Below are positions 25,747 through 34,459 of a stretch of 36,560 nt of DNA, in pieces. The notes beneath the pieces are model-generated. The model was given only the letters and a program-made list of their open reading frames with translations, made no database searches and was not told where the DNA came from. Origin of the DNA: Bacteroidales bacterium (lineage in GTDB: Bacteria > Bacteroidota > Bacteroidia > Bacteroidales > UBA932); NCBI GenBank assembly GCA_017469845.1, contig JAFUFP010000007.1, positions 1-36,560 on the forward strand. Reading direction: 5' to 3'. The position numbers were made by a program, and so were the translations under genes. The stretch's first letter is position 1. Every line of letters begins with the position of its first letter.

Positions 25747-26046
25747 ATGAGAACAACTACACGTAACAATAATCCACAAACCGCGATAAGGTTTCGTCCT
25801 AAGGTGCTTTCCAGGGCAAAAGAAGCTGCAAAGCTGTCTAATCTCAGCCTGAATGAATTCATCAACGATGTGGTAGAGAAGGCCACAGAGGATATACGTA
25901 CACCAGAAGAGATAGAGGAAGAAAGGAAGCGCACTGAAGAATTCTTGGGCGCCTGTGCGGGAAGTTGGACTGGGGATGAGTCAGTTGAAGATATCATGCA
26001 CCTTATTAAGGACGGAAGTGTTTCAAAGGAAATTATCAAACTATGA
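25747..26046 (+). CDS. vapB: VapB-type antitoxin (ribbon-helix-helix-like)
   Basis: A 99-residue protein. The N-terminal TAIRFRPKVLSRAKEAAKLSNLSLNEFINDVVEKA has the strand-helix-helix pattern of ribbon-helix-helix DNA-binding proteins. The C-terminal half is acidic, then ends in MHLIKDGSVSKEIIKL, probably the toxin-binding tail. Its stop codon overlaps the toxin start (ATGA at 26043-26046), so the two are translationally coupled. Confidence 0.75.
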   Translation: MRTTTRNNNPQTAIRFRPKVLSRAKEAAKLSNLSLNEFINDVVEKATEDIRTPEEIEEERKRTEEFLGACAGSWTGDESVEDIMHLIKDGSVSKEIIKL

Positions 26047-26453
26047 AACATTCACAATATCTCCTTGACACCAATGCTGTGGTGGAACTGATGCGCAGAC
26101 CCGACGGCAAGGTGGCGCGTCATCTTGTGGAGGCCGGAGGAGTCGGTTATTGCGCGATCTCCGACCTGACTCTTTACGAACTTTACTCCGGAGCATATGC
26201 TTCGAAGAATGTGGAAAATAACTTTGCCGCTGTTCAGCGACTTACCCAGTGGCTTGCGGTAATACCCTCTGCGGATGGATTCAAGGAAGCGGCGAGACAA
26301 AAGGTGGAACTTCGTAAGCAGGGACAGATGATAGAGGACATAGACATTTTGATTGGCAGTACCGCACTGGTCTCAGGCAGAATATTGGTAACAGGAAATG
26401 TCAAGTATTTTTCTGGACTTCAGGGACTTCAGTTGGAGAACTGGCAGCAGTAG
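26043..26453 (+). CDS. vapC: VapC-type PIN-domain toxin
   Basis: A 136-residue PIN-domain nuclease. The acidic residues expected at the active site are in LLDTNAVVELMR (D9), LTLYELYSGA (E), and IEDIDILIGSTAL (D), with the LVTGNVKYF strand near the end. VapC toxins cut tRNA or rRNA using Mg2+. It overlaps vapB by 4 nt. Paired hairpins follow at 26533-26628. Confidence 0.85.
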   Translation: MKHSQYLLDTNAVVELMRRPDGKVARHLVEAGGVGYCAISDLTLYELYSGAYASKNVENNFAAVQRLTQWLAVIPSADGFKEAARQKVELRKQGQMIEDIDILIGSTALVSGRILVTGNVKYFSGLQGLQLENWQQ

Positions 26454-26532
26454 CTGTGCTATACAAATGCAATCGCCTGCAACTTGCCCCAGGAGGAAAT
26501 CCATTCTCAGTTAAGGCCACATAATAGTTATT

Positions 26533-26628
26533 TTCTGCGGTTTGGGGGATATTTTGAGTCTAAACCGCAACTTATAGAATTATAATCTGCGGTTTGGATG
26601 GTTTTTTGAGCCAAAACCGCAGTTTATC
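26533..26628. repeat. Two palindromic repeats at 52-bp period
   Basis: Two direct copies of about 44 bp, each a stem-loop: TGCGGTTT/AAACCGCA (26536-26543 with 26562-26569) and CTGCGGTTT/AAACCGCAG (26587-26595 with 26614-26622). The loops share TTTTGAG. They lie between the ends of convergent genes, so they can act as terminators both ways, and they also look like REP-type elements. Confidence 0.65.
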
Positions 26629-26645
26629 CTTATTCCGAACTATTG

Positions 26646-27632
26646 CTACGGGAATACTACCTCCAGTCCGTCAAATGCGGCTTTTATCGGTGAGGGGAGA
26701 TCCCTGTCGAGTTCTGCCTGACTTCCGTGAAGAGTCCTCGCCATATGGGTGAGATATACGCTCTGTCCTTTGGCGGGAAGGTACTTGCCGGTATCCGAAA
26801 GAACCTTCACGGTGGTTTCGACGGTCTTTATGCTGGAATGGGTGAATATCCTGTAGTCATCCTCGTGTCCGAATCCCATAGTTGCCTCCATAATAAGACC
26901 TGTTATGAAGGTGTTGCCCCTTACATGACGGTCTATTCCGGCGAGTTGGGCGGCGATGGCGGGAATACCTCCGGTATCGGTGGCGTAGAGTATTCTCGCT
27001 GAATCTTTCTCGATGAGGTAGATGAGGGTCTGTTCGTCAAGATAGTTCGAGGCGTGGTTTGCCGGAAGGGCGGTAACCTTGAGACCTTCCTCCTCTATGC
27101 TCTGGCCTATCTTGAGTGGAGTGATGGAAGGCATGGGAAGTCCCGTTTCTTCGCTCGCTTTCCTGAAATCCTCCTTCGCCCGGTCAAGCCAGGTTTCACC
27201 GAGATAGACTCTCTTTATGCCCAATTCCAATGCCGCCTTGGGTCGGTAGTGGTCATTGTGTGAATGGGTGTAGAAGATGACCTCGGGTTTCACACCGGAA
27301 GGAACCATATCTTTGGCCGTGTCCGTGAAATCAATGAGTACTTTCCTGTCGAATAAAGCGCTCGCGTTGCGCCTGAGTTCCCCGTCTTCCTTCGGACCCC
27401 ACCAGTCGGCGGCACCGGTTCCCAAGAAACGGACGTGGATTCCTTTACCGGTGGGAACGTATTCCTTCGGACCTTCCTCCATCGGAGGGAAGCCTCCGGG
27501 TCTTCCGCCTCCGTTCGCTCCACGGGGAGGGCGCTGGGGAGGTACCTGGTCATTTCCGAAGACGGATAGGGGAGAAGCGGCAACGGCTATGGATGAAGCC
27601 GCGGCGATCTTGAGGAAATTCCTTCTTTTCAT
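26646..27632 (-). CDS. Tat-exported metallo-beta-lactamase-fold hydrolase
   Basis: A 328-residue protein. The N-terminus MKRRNFLKIAAASSIAVAAS is a twin-arginine signal (RRNFLK). A low-complexity stretch rich in Pro and Gly follows (about 30-50), then FLGTGAADWWG and the metal motif THSHNDHY (HxHxDH), with later metal ligands in LPANHAS, ATDTGG and THMAR. The fold and the GTGAA start recall PhnP/RNase Z-like phosphodiesterases. The substrate is unknown. It is a lone minus-strand gene. Confidence 0.8.
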   Translation of the reverse strand: MKRRNFLKIAAASSIAVAASPLSVFGNDQVPPQRPPRGANGGGRPGGFPPMEEGPKEYVPTGKGIHVRFLGTGAADWWGPKEDGELRRNASALFDRKVLIDFTDTAKDMVPSGVKPEVIFYTHSHNDHYRPKAALELGIKRVYLGETWLDRAKEDFRKASEETGLPMPSITPLKIGQSIEEEGLKVTALPANHASNYLDEQTLIYLIEKDSARILYATDTGGIPAIAAQLAGIDRHVRGNTFITGLIMEATMGFGHEDDYRIFTHSSIKTVETTVKVLSDTGKYLPAKGQSVYLTHMARTLHGSQAELDRDLPSPIKAAFDGLEVVFP

Positions 27633-28264
27633 CTTATGTGTGTTTTGTGTTATCGCTGGTTATGACATGACACGCTTTTTTCTGTGAAAACACTATCCTT
27701 TTCCATAATCCTGGTACTCTCAACGAAGTCTCCGGGGCTTGTTTTGGGAAATGAGTGAAGGGTCGTCTGTGATAGCTGTCTTGCCTATGCAAATAAAGGA
27801 ATTAATCCGCGATTGGGCAAGTAGATGGAGAGGGCGATATTGCAATCTTCGGGAGGTTTGAAGGGATGCCACAAGGTTTACTTATCCGATATTGGTCCTT
27901 GTTGGTCCTTTTTTACTTTGATTGTCGCGTTGTTTTGTATCAGGGATTCCAATGTCGGAGTTAAGGGAATATCAGTTTCTTCCTTGTTTTTCAAGTGGAT
28001 TGACCTCTATATTTCAATGCTCCGTCAGTGGAAGACCGACAATCAAGCAGTGAATATCTTTTATACTATTATGACTATTATGGGCTAAAATATCAATCTT
28101 TTAGGACTCGTAGCAGAGCAAGAATAACTCGGGAATCCTTGCCCATGACTGATCTTCAAAGAGTTTTTCCGATATGGCATTTTTCCAAGTTTTGACGCAT
28201 AAATGTTCCATCAGTTCTATAGTTTTTCCTGCCATCGATAATGGATGACGGAACAGTGGTTGGT
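27633..28264. other. Intergenic stretch without a confident gene
   Basis: Two short open frames, one per strand (27825-28088 plus, 28101-28304 minus), have no recognisable domain or start signal. The second ends in MAGKTIELMEHLCVKTWKN and could be a small divergent gene, but I cannot support it. No tRNA or terminator is clear. Confidence 0.4.
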
Positions 28265-28295
28265 TTTGTTCTTTTTGTAAAACCTTCCATATTTG
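28265..28295 (+). promoter_or_regulatory. Promoter of the 28321 gene
   Basis: TTTG (28265-28268), 19 nt, CATATTTG (28288-28295, one mismatch to TAnnTTTG). Start of transcription near 28302 leaves a leader of about 19 nt. Confidence 0.6.
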
Positions 28296-28320
28296 CATAT
28301 TCAATTATACAAAACACGCT

Positions 28321-28884
28321 ATGAACAAGAATAGCCCCGAAGTTCAGGAACTGAAAAAGCAGGTAGAAGAAAGTGCAGGTCGCAAGATGAATACGACGAG
28401 TGATTTCATAGCTCTCGGACAGATCATATGGGACCGGATTCATGAAAATCTGAGTCCGACGACTCTAAAGAGACTATGGAGTTATATCGACGGTGCCACC
28501 GTGACCAGACGCAGTACTCTTGATGTGTTGTCGCACTTTTTGGGGTTGGATGATTGGGATGCTTTTTTGGAGCGGCTCCACAGTGAAAACGGGTCTGATC
28601 CGGTGGTGGCTCCCCATATCAGTTCGGTGGATCTTTCTGTCGGGGAAAAGGTGTTCGTTTCATGGAAACCTGACCGCAGGTGCACGTTCCGTTATTTGGG
28701 AGATTCGCATTTCGTTGTGGAGAAGTCAGAGAACTCCAAACTCAAAGAAGGGGACACTTTCTCGGCTTCTTTGTTCATTCTCGGAGAACCTCTGTACCTG
28801 GATGAACTCGTCCAGGACGGCAACGCTCCCATCGCCTTCGTCGCGGGCAATAAAGGAGGACTTTGTGAACTTCAAAGGCTGTAA
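28321..28884 (+). CDS. Uncharacterised protein with putative N-terminal HTH
   Basis: A 187-residue protein. Residues 23-75 (MNTTSDFIALGQIIWDRIHENLSPTTLKRLWSYIDG and RRSTLDVLSHFLGLDDWDAFL) resemble a Bacteroidota-specific helical region in which LSPTTLKRLW looks like the recognition helix of a helix-turn-helix. The C-terminal part (VSWKPDRRCTFRYLGDSHFVVEKSENSKLKEGDTF, LYLDELV) is beta-rich and could bind a ligand or nucleic acid. No signal peptide. It stands alone behind its own promoter, so a regulator is plausible but unproved. Confidence 0.6.
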   Translation: MNKNSPEVQELKKQVEESAGRKMNTTSDFIALGQIIWDRIHENLSPTTLKRLWSYIDGATVTRRSTLDVLSHFLGLDDWDAFLERLHSENGSDPVVAPHISSVDLSVGEKVFVSWKPDRRCTFRYLGDSHFVVEKSENSKLKEGDTFSASLFILGEPLYLDELVQDGNAPIAFVAGNKGGLCELQRL

Positions 28885-29045
28885 AGGAATCGACCTTTGA
28901 TCCGATAGTTTCATTGATTATCCCGCCTCTTTGCGGATATGCGCTCATCTGCCGTTTTTCATTCGACGGCTTGTTGATTCGTGCGACAGCCCCGACCATG
29001 CCACTTCATTTTCGGAGAGTCTCCGCCGAGAACGTAACATCTTGT

Positions 29046-29062
29046 AATGAACTAAAATGAAC
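29046..29062. repeat. 17-bp motif, copy 1 (also at 34222)
   Basis: AATGAACTAAAATGAAC, itself a 10-bp-spaced direct repeat of AATGAAC, lies 45 nt before the -7 element of the dehydratase gene. The identical 17 bp occurs at 34222-34238. Confidence 0.6.
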
Positions 29063-29072
29063 TTGTCTTTCT

Positions 29073-29115
29073 GACAATGCTTTCATTGTCTCCTAATAAA
29101 AAATATGTACATTTG
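29073..29115 (+). promoter_or_regulatory. Promoter of the sugar-nucleotide module, with inverted repeat
   Basis: ATTG (29085-29088), 19 nt, TACATTTG (29108-29115), a full -7 match. The perfect inverted repeat GACAATG CTTT CATTGTC (29073-29090) covers the -33 element, so it is a likely operator. The leader to the ATG at 29262 is about 140 nt and may have control elements. Confidence 0.65.
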
Positions 29116-29261
29116 CGTGTTTTTTACCTCCCATGAGCAAGGGACCGGTAAAAGAGGGAGACAGTTTCATCCCGAAATAGGACGGAACTGTTTCATAGGG
29201 GAAAGTAATCCGGATTTCCGGAACAGCGTTTTTGAAATAAGTTTCCATAGATAGACTCATC

Positions 29262-31178
29262 ATGTCTTTTTTGGATAAATATCGCAACTATTATCTTCGC
29301 AGCAGGTTCATTTTCCTCATTGACCTTGTTCTGTCGACGGCATCATCGTACCTTGTAATCCTCACTCTCAGACTCCTTGAGAAGAACGCATTTCCGATCG
29401 GGACGGTTGCCGGGTATTTTGTGGTGTCGATACTGTCGACGATAGTGTTGATGCTCGTCAATTCGACAGCGAAGATCGTAATCCGTCATCTTACCATCCG
29501 TGACCTTGTGCCTTTCGTGATCGTCGCTTTGGGCAAAGGCGTATGCCTCGCCATAGTCATGGCGATTTCCGGGCATTTGGGCATTTGGATGGGTACAACG
29601 GTTTTGGCTGACGCCATCCTTACGTTCGTCCTTTTCTTGGCCGTACGGCTTCTTATGATTCTCGTCTTCGATTACACGAACCGGAAGATAAACGACCATG
29701 CGAAGCATCAGAGGATTCTTGTGTATGACAACTCGGACAAGAGTGTCGCGGCTGTAGTGAGGTTGCAGAATTCCGACCATTACAAGGTGGTGGGATTCCT
29801 GCACAGATCATCAAAACCTGACAGCAAGGTGCTGGAGAGGTTGCCGATCTTCAATTTCGATTCCAAGGAAAAGCTGGAAAGGATATGCAGGGCGAACGGC
29901 ATCAGGGCCGTGCTCTTCTCCAGGGATATTGATGCCCAGAATGAGGAGAATGGCCTCATTAAGGATTGCCATGACCTGGGAATCCGCACCTTGATTGTTC
30001 CATCGTTGGATGAATTCGTCGAAGGGAAGAGTCTTTACCGCCCTAGGGAAGTTCGGGTCGAAGACCTCCTCGGCCGTGATGAAATCATAATCTCTCTCGA
30101 TGAGATAAAGGCCAACTTCAAAGGCAAGGTCGTTATGGTTACCGGTGCGGCCGGTTCCATCGGAAGTGAACTCGTACGCCAGCTGGCTTCTTTCGGTGTA
30201 AGTAAAATTATCCTCTACGACAATGCCGAAACCCCCATGCACAATCTCCGTCTGGAACTGGACGACAAATTTAAGGGATTGGACTACGTTCCGGTAATCG
30301 GAGACGTAAGGCAGAAACCCCGGCTTGAGAGAGTATTCACCGAGTTCCATCCGGAAGTCGTATTCCACGCAGCCGCCTACAAGCACGTTCCCCTCATGGA
30401 AGAGAATCCTTGCGAGGCGGTTCTTGTGAATGTGTTCGGTTCGAGGAACGTGGCGGACATGTGTCTGAAGTACGGTGTTGAGAAGATGGTGATGATTTCT
30501 ACGGATAAGGCCGTCAATCCCACCAACATAATGGGTTGTACCAAGCGTCTTGCCGAGATCTATGTCCAGAGCCTGGGCCTCGCTGTCGAAAGGGGTGAGA
30601 AGGAAGGGACGACTAAGTTCGTCACCACCCGTTTCGGAAACGTTCTCGGAAGCAACGGAAGCGTTATCCCCCGATTTAGGGAGCAGATCGCAAAGGGCGG
30701 TCCCGTCACTGTGACTCATCCGGACATCAACCGCTTTTTCATGACGATTCCGGAAGCATGCCGCCTCGTCATGGAAGCCGCTACCAAGTCCACAGGAAAC
30801 CAGATTTTCGTCTTCGATATGGGCAAGCCAGTCAAGATCAGCGATCTGGCTAAAAGGATGATAATTCTTGAGGGACTCGTCCCCGACAAGGATATCAAGA
30901 TAGAATACACTGGCCTTCGCCCCGGAGAGAAACTCTACGAGGAAGTCCTCTCAGACAAGGAAACGACTCTTCCCGCCTTCCATGAAAGGATCAGGATCGC
31001 GAAGGTCCGTGAATATCCTTACGAAGAGGTGGAGAAAGTCACTGACACTCTCGAGACCCTCTCCCGCAATGTCGAGATCGAGTCTATGGTGCGCCTTATG
31101 AAACGCACCGTGCCCGAGTACAAGAGCGACAATTCACATTTCGCTCTTATGGACGATGAAATGAAGAAGAAAAAGTAG
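29262..31178 (+). CDS. Membrane NDP-sugar 4,6-dehydratase of the CapD/WbpM/PglF type
   Basis: A 638-residue protein. Four N-terminal membrane segments (about 15-38, 44-66, 80-102 and 110-140) precede a regulatory Rossmann-like part and an extended SDR dehydratase with the NAD motif VTGAAGSIGSELVRQL (about 293-308), KHVPLMEENP, and STDKAVNPTNIMGCTKR. The last has Met in place of the usual Tyr of the YxxxK pair, typical of WbpM/PglF/FlaA1. They convert UDP-GlcNAc to the 4-keto-6-deoxy sugar, the first step to diamino- or deoxy-amino sugars in surface glycans. It has its own promoter and leads the module. Confidence 0.88.
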   Translation: MSFLDKYRNYYLRSRFIFLIDLVLSTASSYLVILTLRLLEKNAFPIGTVAGYFVVSILSTIVLMLVNSTAKIVIRHLTIRDLVPFVIVALGKGVCLAIVMAISGHLGIWMGTTVLADAILTFVLFLAVRLLMILVFDYTNRKINDHAKHQRILVYDNSDKSVAAVVRLQNSDHYKVVGFLHRSSKPDSKVLERLPIFNFDSKEKLERICRANGIRAVLFSRDIDAQNEENGLIKDCHDLGIRTLIVPSLDEFVEGKSLYRPREVRVEDLLGRDEIIISLDEIKANFKGKVVMVTGAAGSIGSELVRQLASFGVSKIILYDNAETPMHNLRLELDDKFKGLDYVPVIGDVRQKPRLERVFTEFHPEVVFHAAAYKHVPLMEENPCEAVLVNVFGSRNVADMCLKYGVEKMVMISTDKAVNPTNIMGCTKRLAEIYVQSLGLAVERGEKEGTTKFVTTRFGNVLGSNGSVIPRFREQIAKGGPVTVTHPDINRFFMTIPEACRLVMEAATKSTGNQIFVFDMGKPVKISDLAKRMIILEGLVPDKDIKIEYTGLRPGEKLYEEVLSDKETTLPAFHERIRIAKVREYPYEEVEKVTDTLETLSRNVEIESMVRLMKRTVPEYKSDNSHFALMDDEMKKKK

Positions 31179-31250
31179 TTCTTCGGGCTTCCAAGGTCCT
31201 GAAGAACTCTGGCCCGGTCAAGATCGGACAATGTCCGAATGGGGAAGCCC
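31177..31250 (+). promoter_or_regulatory. Cluster of competing hairpins after the dehydratase gene
   Basis: AGTTCTTC (31177-31184) pairs with GAAGAACT (31201-31208). TCGGAC (31224-31229) pairs with GTCCGA (31233-31238). GGGCTTCC (31185-31192) pairs with GGAAGCCC (31243-31250), which includes the second hairpin in its loop and competes with the first for space. It may be a terminator or a switch between dehydratase and kinase genes. Confidence 0.45.
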
Positions 31251-31291
31251 ACCGGAAAAGGTTGAGATGTCTTCTGAAGTTTCCCCGTTTC

Positions 31292-31322
31292 ATTGTTTTC
31301 CCGCCATTATTCTTTACCTTTA
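31292..31322 (+). promoter_or_regulatory. Promoter of the GHMP kinase gene
   Basis: ATTG (31292-31295), 19 nt, TACCTTTA (31315-31322; one mismatch). The same ATTG-19 layout is seen upstream of the dehydratase gene. Confidence 0.5.
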
Positions 31323-31395
31323 CATTTCCGGAGAAGTCCTTTTTGGGGACAATCCCATTGATATTATTGCCGAAAGGCTTTGAAAATCACTCTTT

Positions 31396-32571
31396 ATGCT
31401 CTGCGAAGAAAGATTCCGTCACGTTTACGGAAGGGATCCCGAGGGGAAGACCTTCTGTCCATACCGCATTTGTCCCATAGGGGCGCATTCCGACCATAAC
31501 CTCGGAAAGATAACAGGTCTTGCCATTGACAAAGGCATTCACATGGCTTTCGCTCCGAAGCAGAACGGTGTGGTGGAGATTTCATCACTGCAGTTCCCCA
31601 AGCGGGCACAGTGGCATATTGCCCAGGTCCCTTCCAAGAAACAGAATGACTGGGCGGATTACCTCAGGGGAGCAACTCTCATGCTCGAGAGGGAACATCG
31701 TCTTAAGGTTGGCCTTTGCGGAGTGATCGAAGGGACACTCCCCATAGGGGGACTGTCATCAAGCGCAGCCGTGACGATTGCGTTCCTGTCGGCTCTCTGC
31801 AAAGTGAACGACATCGTCCTTTCCCAGCAGGAAATCATCGACATCGCGTACGACGCAGAACTTACTTACGTCGGGGTGTCCATCGGTAAACTCGACCAAA
31901 GCTGTGAGGTCCTTTCCAAGAAAGGGCATCTTCTGTACCTGGATACGAAGGACGGGAAATATGAACTCATTCCGGAGCATAAGGACATGCTTCCCTGGAA
32001 GATCGCGATCTTCTATTCGGGACTGGAGCACAGCCTCGTCGGATCGAAGTTCAACATGAGGGTGGATGAACTCCGTGCCGGAGTGTACGCTCTCCAGGCT
32101 TACGCCGGACTCGATTACGGGAAATTCAAGGACGCTGCCGCTAGGAATGTCCCCAGGGAAGTGTACGAGCAGTACAAGGACCGTCTTCCCGACCCTTGGA
32201 GAAAACGATGCGAGCACTGGTATACTGAGTTCGAGAGAGTGGAAAAGGGCGCGGAGGCCTGGAGAAGGGGAGACCTCATTGAATACGGACGCCTTTCCTT
32301 CGAATCAGGCTGGTCCAGTATCCATAACTGGGAATCCGGTGCGCCTGAACAGATACGCCTCTATGAGATAATGACGCAGACGAAAGGAATATACGGGGGA
32401 AGATTCTCCGGCGCCGGTTTCAAAGGGTGCTGTATGGCATTAATTGATCCAGCATACGAAGACTCCATCAAAGAGTCCATCACGGACAAATATCTTTCCT
32501 CCTTCCCTGAAATGAAAGGTAAATATGACGTATTCATCTGCGAAAGCGCTGACGGAGTCGTCCTGGAATAA
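31396..32571 (+). CDS. GHMP kinase, galacturonokinase/galactokinase-like
   Basis: A 391-residue sugar-1-kinase. The N-terminal motif YRICPIGAHSDHNLGKITGLAIDKGI replaces the GRVNLIGEHTDYxxG of true galactokinases and resembles the RICPLGAHIDHQGG of plant galacturonokinase. GHMP motif 2 is IGGLSSSAAV (about 117-126) and motif 3 is RFSGAGFKGCC. So it phosphorylates C1 of a hexose or hexuronate; galacturonate is a guess from motif likeness. The next gene, 32 nt downstream, is a sugar-1-phosphate nucleotidyltransferase, which fits a salvage pair making an NDP-sugar. No strong ribosome-binding site is seen, as is usual in this phylum. Confidence 0.82.
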   Translation: MLCEERFRHVYGRDPEGKTFCPYRICPIGAHSDHNLGKITGLAIDKGIHMAFAPKQNGVVEISSLQFPKRAQWHIAQVPSKKQNDWADYLRGATLMLEREHRLKVGLCGVIEGTLPIGGLSSSAAVTIAFLSALCKVNDIVLSQQEIIDIAYDAELTYVGVSIGKLDQSCEVLSKKGHLLYLDTKDGKYELIPEHKDMLPWKIAIFYSGLEHSLVGSKFNMRVDELRAGVYALQAYAGLDYGKFKDAAARNVPREVYEQYKDRLPDPWRKRCEHWYTEFERVEKGAEAWRRGDLIEYGRLSFESGWSSIHNWESGAPEQIRLYEIMTQTKGIYGGRFSGAGFKGCCMALIDPAYEDSIKESITDKYLSSFPEMKGKYDVFICESADGVVLE

Positions 32572-32603
32572 TTCAATTTTGAACAAAGAAGTTTTATTGA
32601 CTG

Positions 32604-33359
32604 ATGAAAGTACTGATTCTTGCCGCGGGTTATGCTACCCGCCTCTATCCTTTGACGGAAAATTTCCCGAAACCTCTTCTGGAAGTTGCGGGCAAACCTA
32701 TTCTCGATCACCTCATCGATGACCTTGAGGGAGTGAAAGACGGCGAAGGCAAAAATTTGATAGATGGTTACGTCATAGTGTCCAATCACAAATTCGCCGA
32801 CATCTTCATGAAATGGATCGATTCACATAAGATAAAGGATAAACTTTTCCTTGTGGACGACGGCACCTCATCCAATGAATCGAGGCTCGGAGCCGTAAAG
32901 GACATCGAGCTTGGAATAAATGAGGGAAAGATCGACGACGACCTTCTGGTGATGGCCGGAGACAATCTCCTGTCGTTCTCTCTCGAGGAGTTCGTGAAGT
33001 ATTCCATCAAAAAAGGTACGACCTGCATAATGAGGTTCTACGAGGAAAGCGAAGAGCGTCTTCACAAGTGCGGTGTGGCCGAGGTCGATGAAAACGACAA
33101 GATCATATCAATGGAGGAGAAACCCGCCCATCCCAAATCCCACTGGGCTTGCCCTCCTTTCTATATATACAGGAAGGAAGACCTCTCTCTCATCCCTGAG
33201 GGCATAGCCGAAGGATGCGGAACTGACGCCCCCGGAAGTTTCATCGCCTGGCTGTGCACAAAGACGACTGTCCATGCATATAAGATTCCGGGAAGAAGGT
33301 ATGATATCGGGAATCTCGAGAGCTATGAGGCGGTTAAAAAGGAGTTCGGGGAAAAGTGA
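32604..33359 (+). CDS. Sugar-1-phosphate nucleotidyltransferase
   Basis: A 251-residue protein with the full nucleotidyltransferase signature LAAGYATRLYPLTENFPKPLLEVAGKP at the start, GDNLLSFSLEEF (metal-binding D) in the middle, and EKPAHPKSHWACPPFYIY in the sugar-binding region. It transfers a nucleotide to a sugar-1-phosphate, releasing pyrophosphate. It directly follows the GHMP kinase, so it most likely uses that product. Nucleotide and sugar are not deducible. A truncated second copy lies at 34498-35000. Confidence 0.85.
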   Translation: MKVLILAAGYATRLYPLTENFPKPLLEVAGKPILDHLIDDLEGVKDGEGKNLIDGYVIVSNHKFADIFMKWIDSHKIKDKLFLVDDGTSSNESRLGAVKDIELGINEGKIDDDLLVMAGDNLLSFSLEEFVKYSIKKGTTCIMRFYEESEERLHKCGVAEVDENDKIISMEEKPAHPKSHWACPPFYIYRKEDLSLIPEGIAEGCGTDAPGSFIAWLCTKTTVHAYKIPGRRYDIGNLESYEAVKKEFGEK

Positions 33360-33399
33360 CAAGAAATCCTCCGGGATATCGGCCCAAATGACAGGATTC

Positions 33400-33464
33400 A
33401 TAACAAGGAAGCTTGTCGCCACTTGTTATAATACTGAGCCGAAGATTATCGGCTGACTTAGTAT
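33400..33464 (+). terminator. Two tandem hairpins after the nucleotidyltransferase gene
   Basis: ATAACAAG/CTTGTTAT (33400-33407 with 33422-33429) and AGCCGA/TCGGCT (33437-33442 with 33449-33454, plus outer ATACT/AGTAT). No long T-run follows, so termination is likely but not textbook. Confidence 0.5.
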
Positions 33465-33469
33465 GAGCA

Positions 33470-34221
33470 CTCTACGTCTTGTATATCTGGATACTAACCG
33501 TACTAACTGTATTCGTTCTAACCATACTGACCGGTATTCGAAGGAGCGAAGAACGGATTACTCCGTGTATTCCATTTGGCATATGAAATGATCAGGTCAT
33601 TCAGTTTCGCAAGCCTGCAGGAATCATTCGAAACAGGGGAGTAATCCTTGATTGTCCACTCCCTCAGTTGTCATCATCCCATTTATCAACATCCTTCAAT
33701 GGTGGGATTCAGTGTCGGGTCGTGGCCAATTCATGAAAGCGAAAGCGTCTTCGCCGCTTCGGATTATGTGATTATCGGACGAATCGGAAGAAATTGAAGC
33801 GACTTGCCTTTGGCTTAGGCTTGGACTTTTCTTTCTTGGCGGCCGAAGATGACAGACTTGTATAGCTAGTATAGCTTGGATAGCATGAATAATTTGGATA
33901 CGATAGTTGAATAAGATAGTTGAATAGGATCGTTGGATAAATACCGGGCCGGAATATTGCACTGGACTATGCACCGGAGAATACCGACCTTCATGAAGGA
34001 AGATTGCACCGATTCTGATAAGACGGAAACTTTACTCTGCACCGAAGACGTGACCCTATCCTGAAACCAAAAACGCACCCAGAAGAAGCTTAGAAGAGGG
34101 TTGTCTCCAAGAAAAATCACGGGCGTTGATTCAAACTTTTGGAGGGAGTTTTTCTTCTTGCCCGAAACCTCTTCCCCGAACCTCCCTCTTGACATTGCCC
34201 CGACATGGCCCAACACATTGA
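33470..34221. other. Long non-coding stretch with degenerate short repeats
   Basis: No convincing gene. Two parts are made of degenerate repeats of about 10 nt: 33481-33540 (ATACTAACCGTACTAACTGT-like units) and 33861-33943 (units such as GTATAGCT, TTGGATAG, GATAGTTGAATA). They may be decayed tandem repeats or an unusual binding array. Confidence 0.45.
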
Positions 34222-34238
34222 AATGAACTAAAATGAAC
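34222..34238. repeat. 17-bp motif, copy 2 (also at 29046)
   Basis: Identical AATGAACTAAAATGAAC. Here a weak -7-like TAATTTTA (34274-34281) lies 35 nt downstream, followed by the region leading to the broken nucleotidyltransferase copy. Confidence 0.6.
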
Positions 34239-34459
34239 AAGTCCAAAGAGGTGGTCTTCTCATAAGAATTGTGTAATTTTACAAACTTTTATCCAGCAAT
34301 TTTAAAAACGGACAAAAGCGGGTGACAGAATCTTCCCTTGGATAGGGGAAGGACTGTTCCGGAAAGCGACATCATCCGGTTCAAGCCTGTGGCTACCTGA
34401 CCGTGTACTTTCTTCCGGGGAAGGTTTTCCTTTCCCTAAGGTGGTATGACGCTCGGGGA

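Noticed and set aside
25520..25750. 76-residue plus-strand open frame
   Set aside because: Covers the vapBC promoter; its hydrophobic end is a by-product of the AT-rich tandem repeat.
27825..28088. 87-residue plus-strand open frame
   Set aside because: No domain, no start signal and no convincing codon pattern; too weak to call.
29811..30719. 302-residue minus-strand open frame
   Set aside because: Antisense to the dehydratase, whose motifs are unmistakable.
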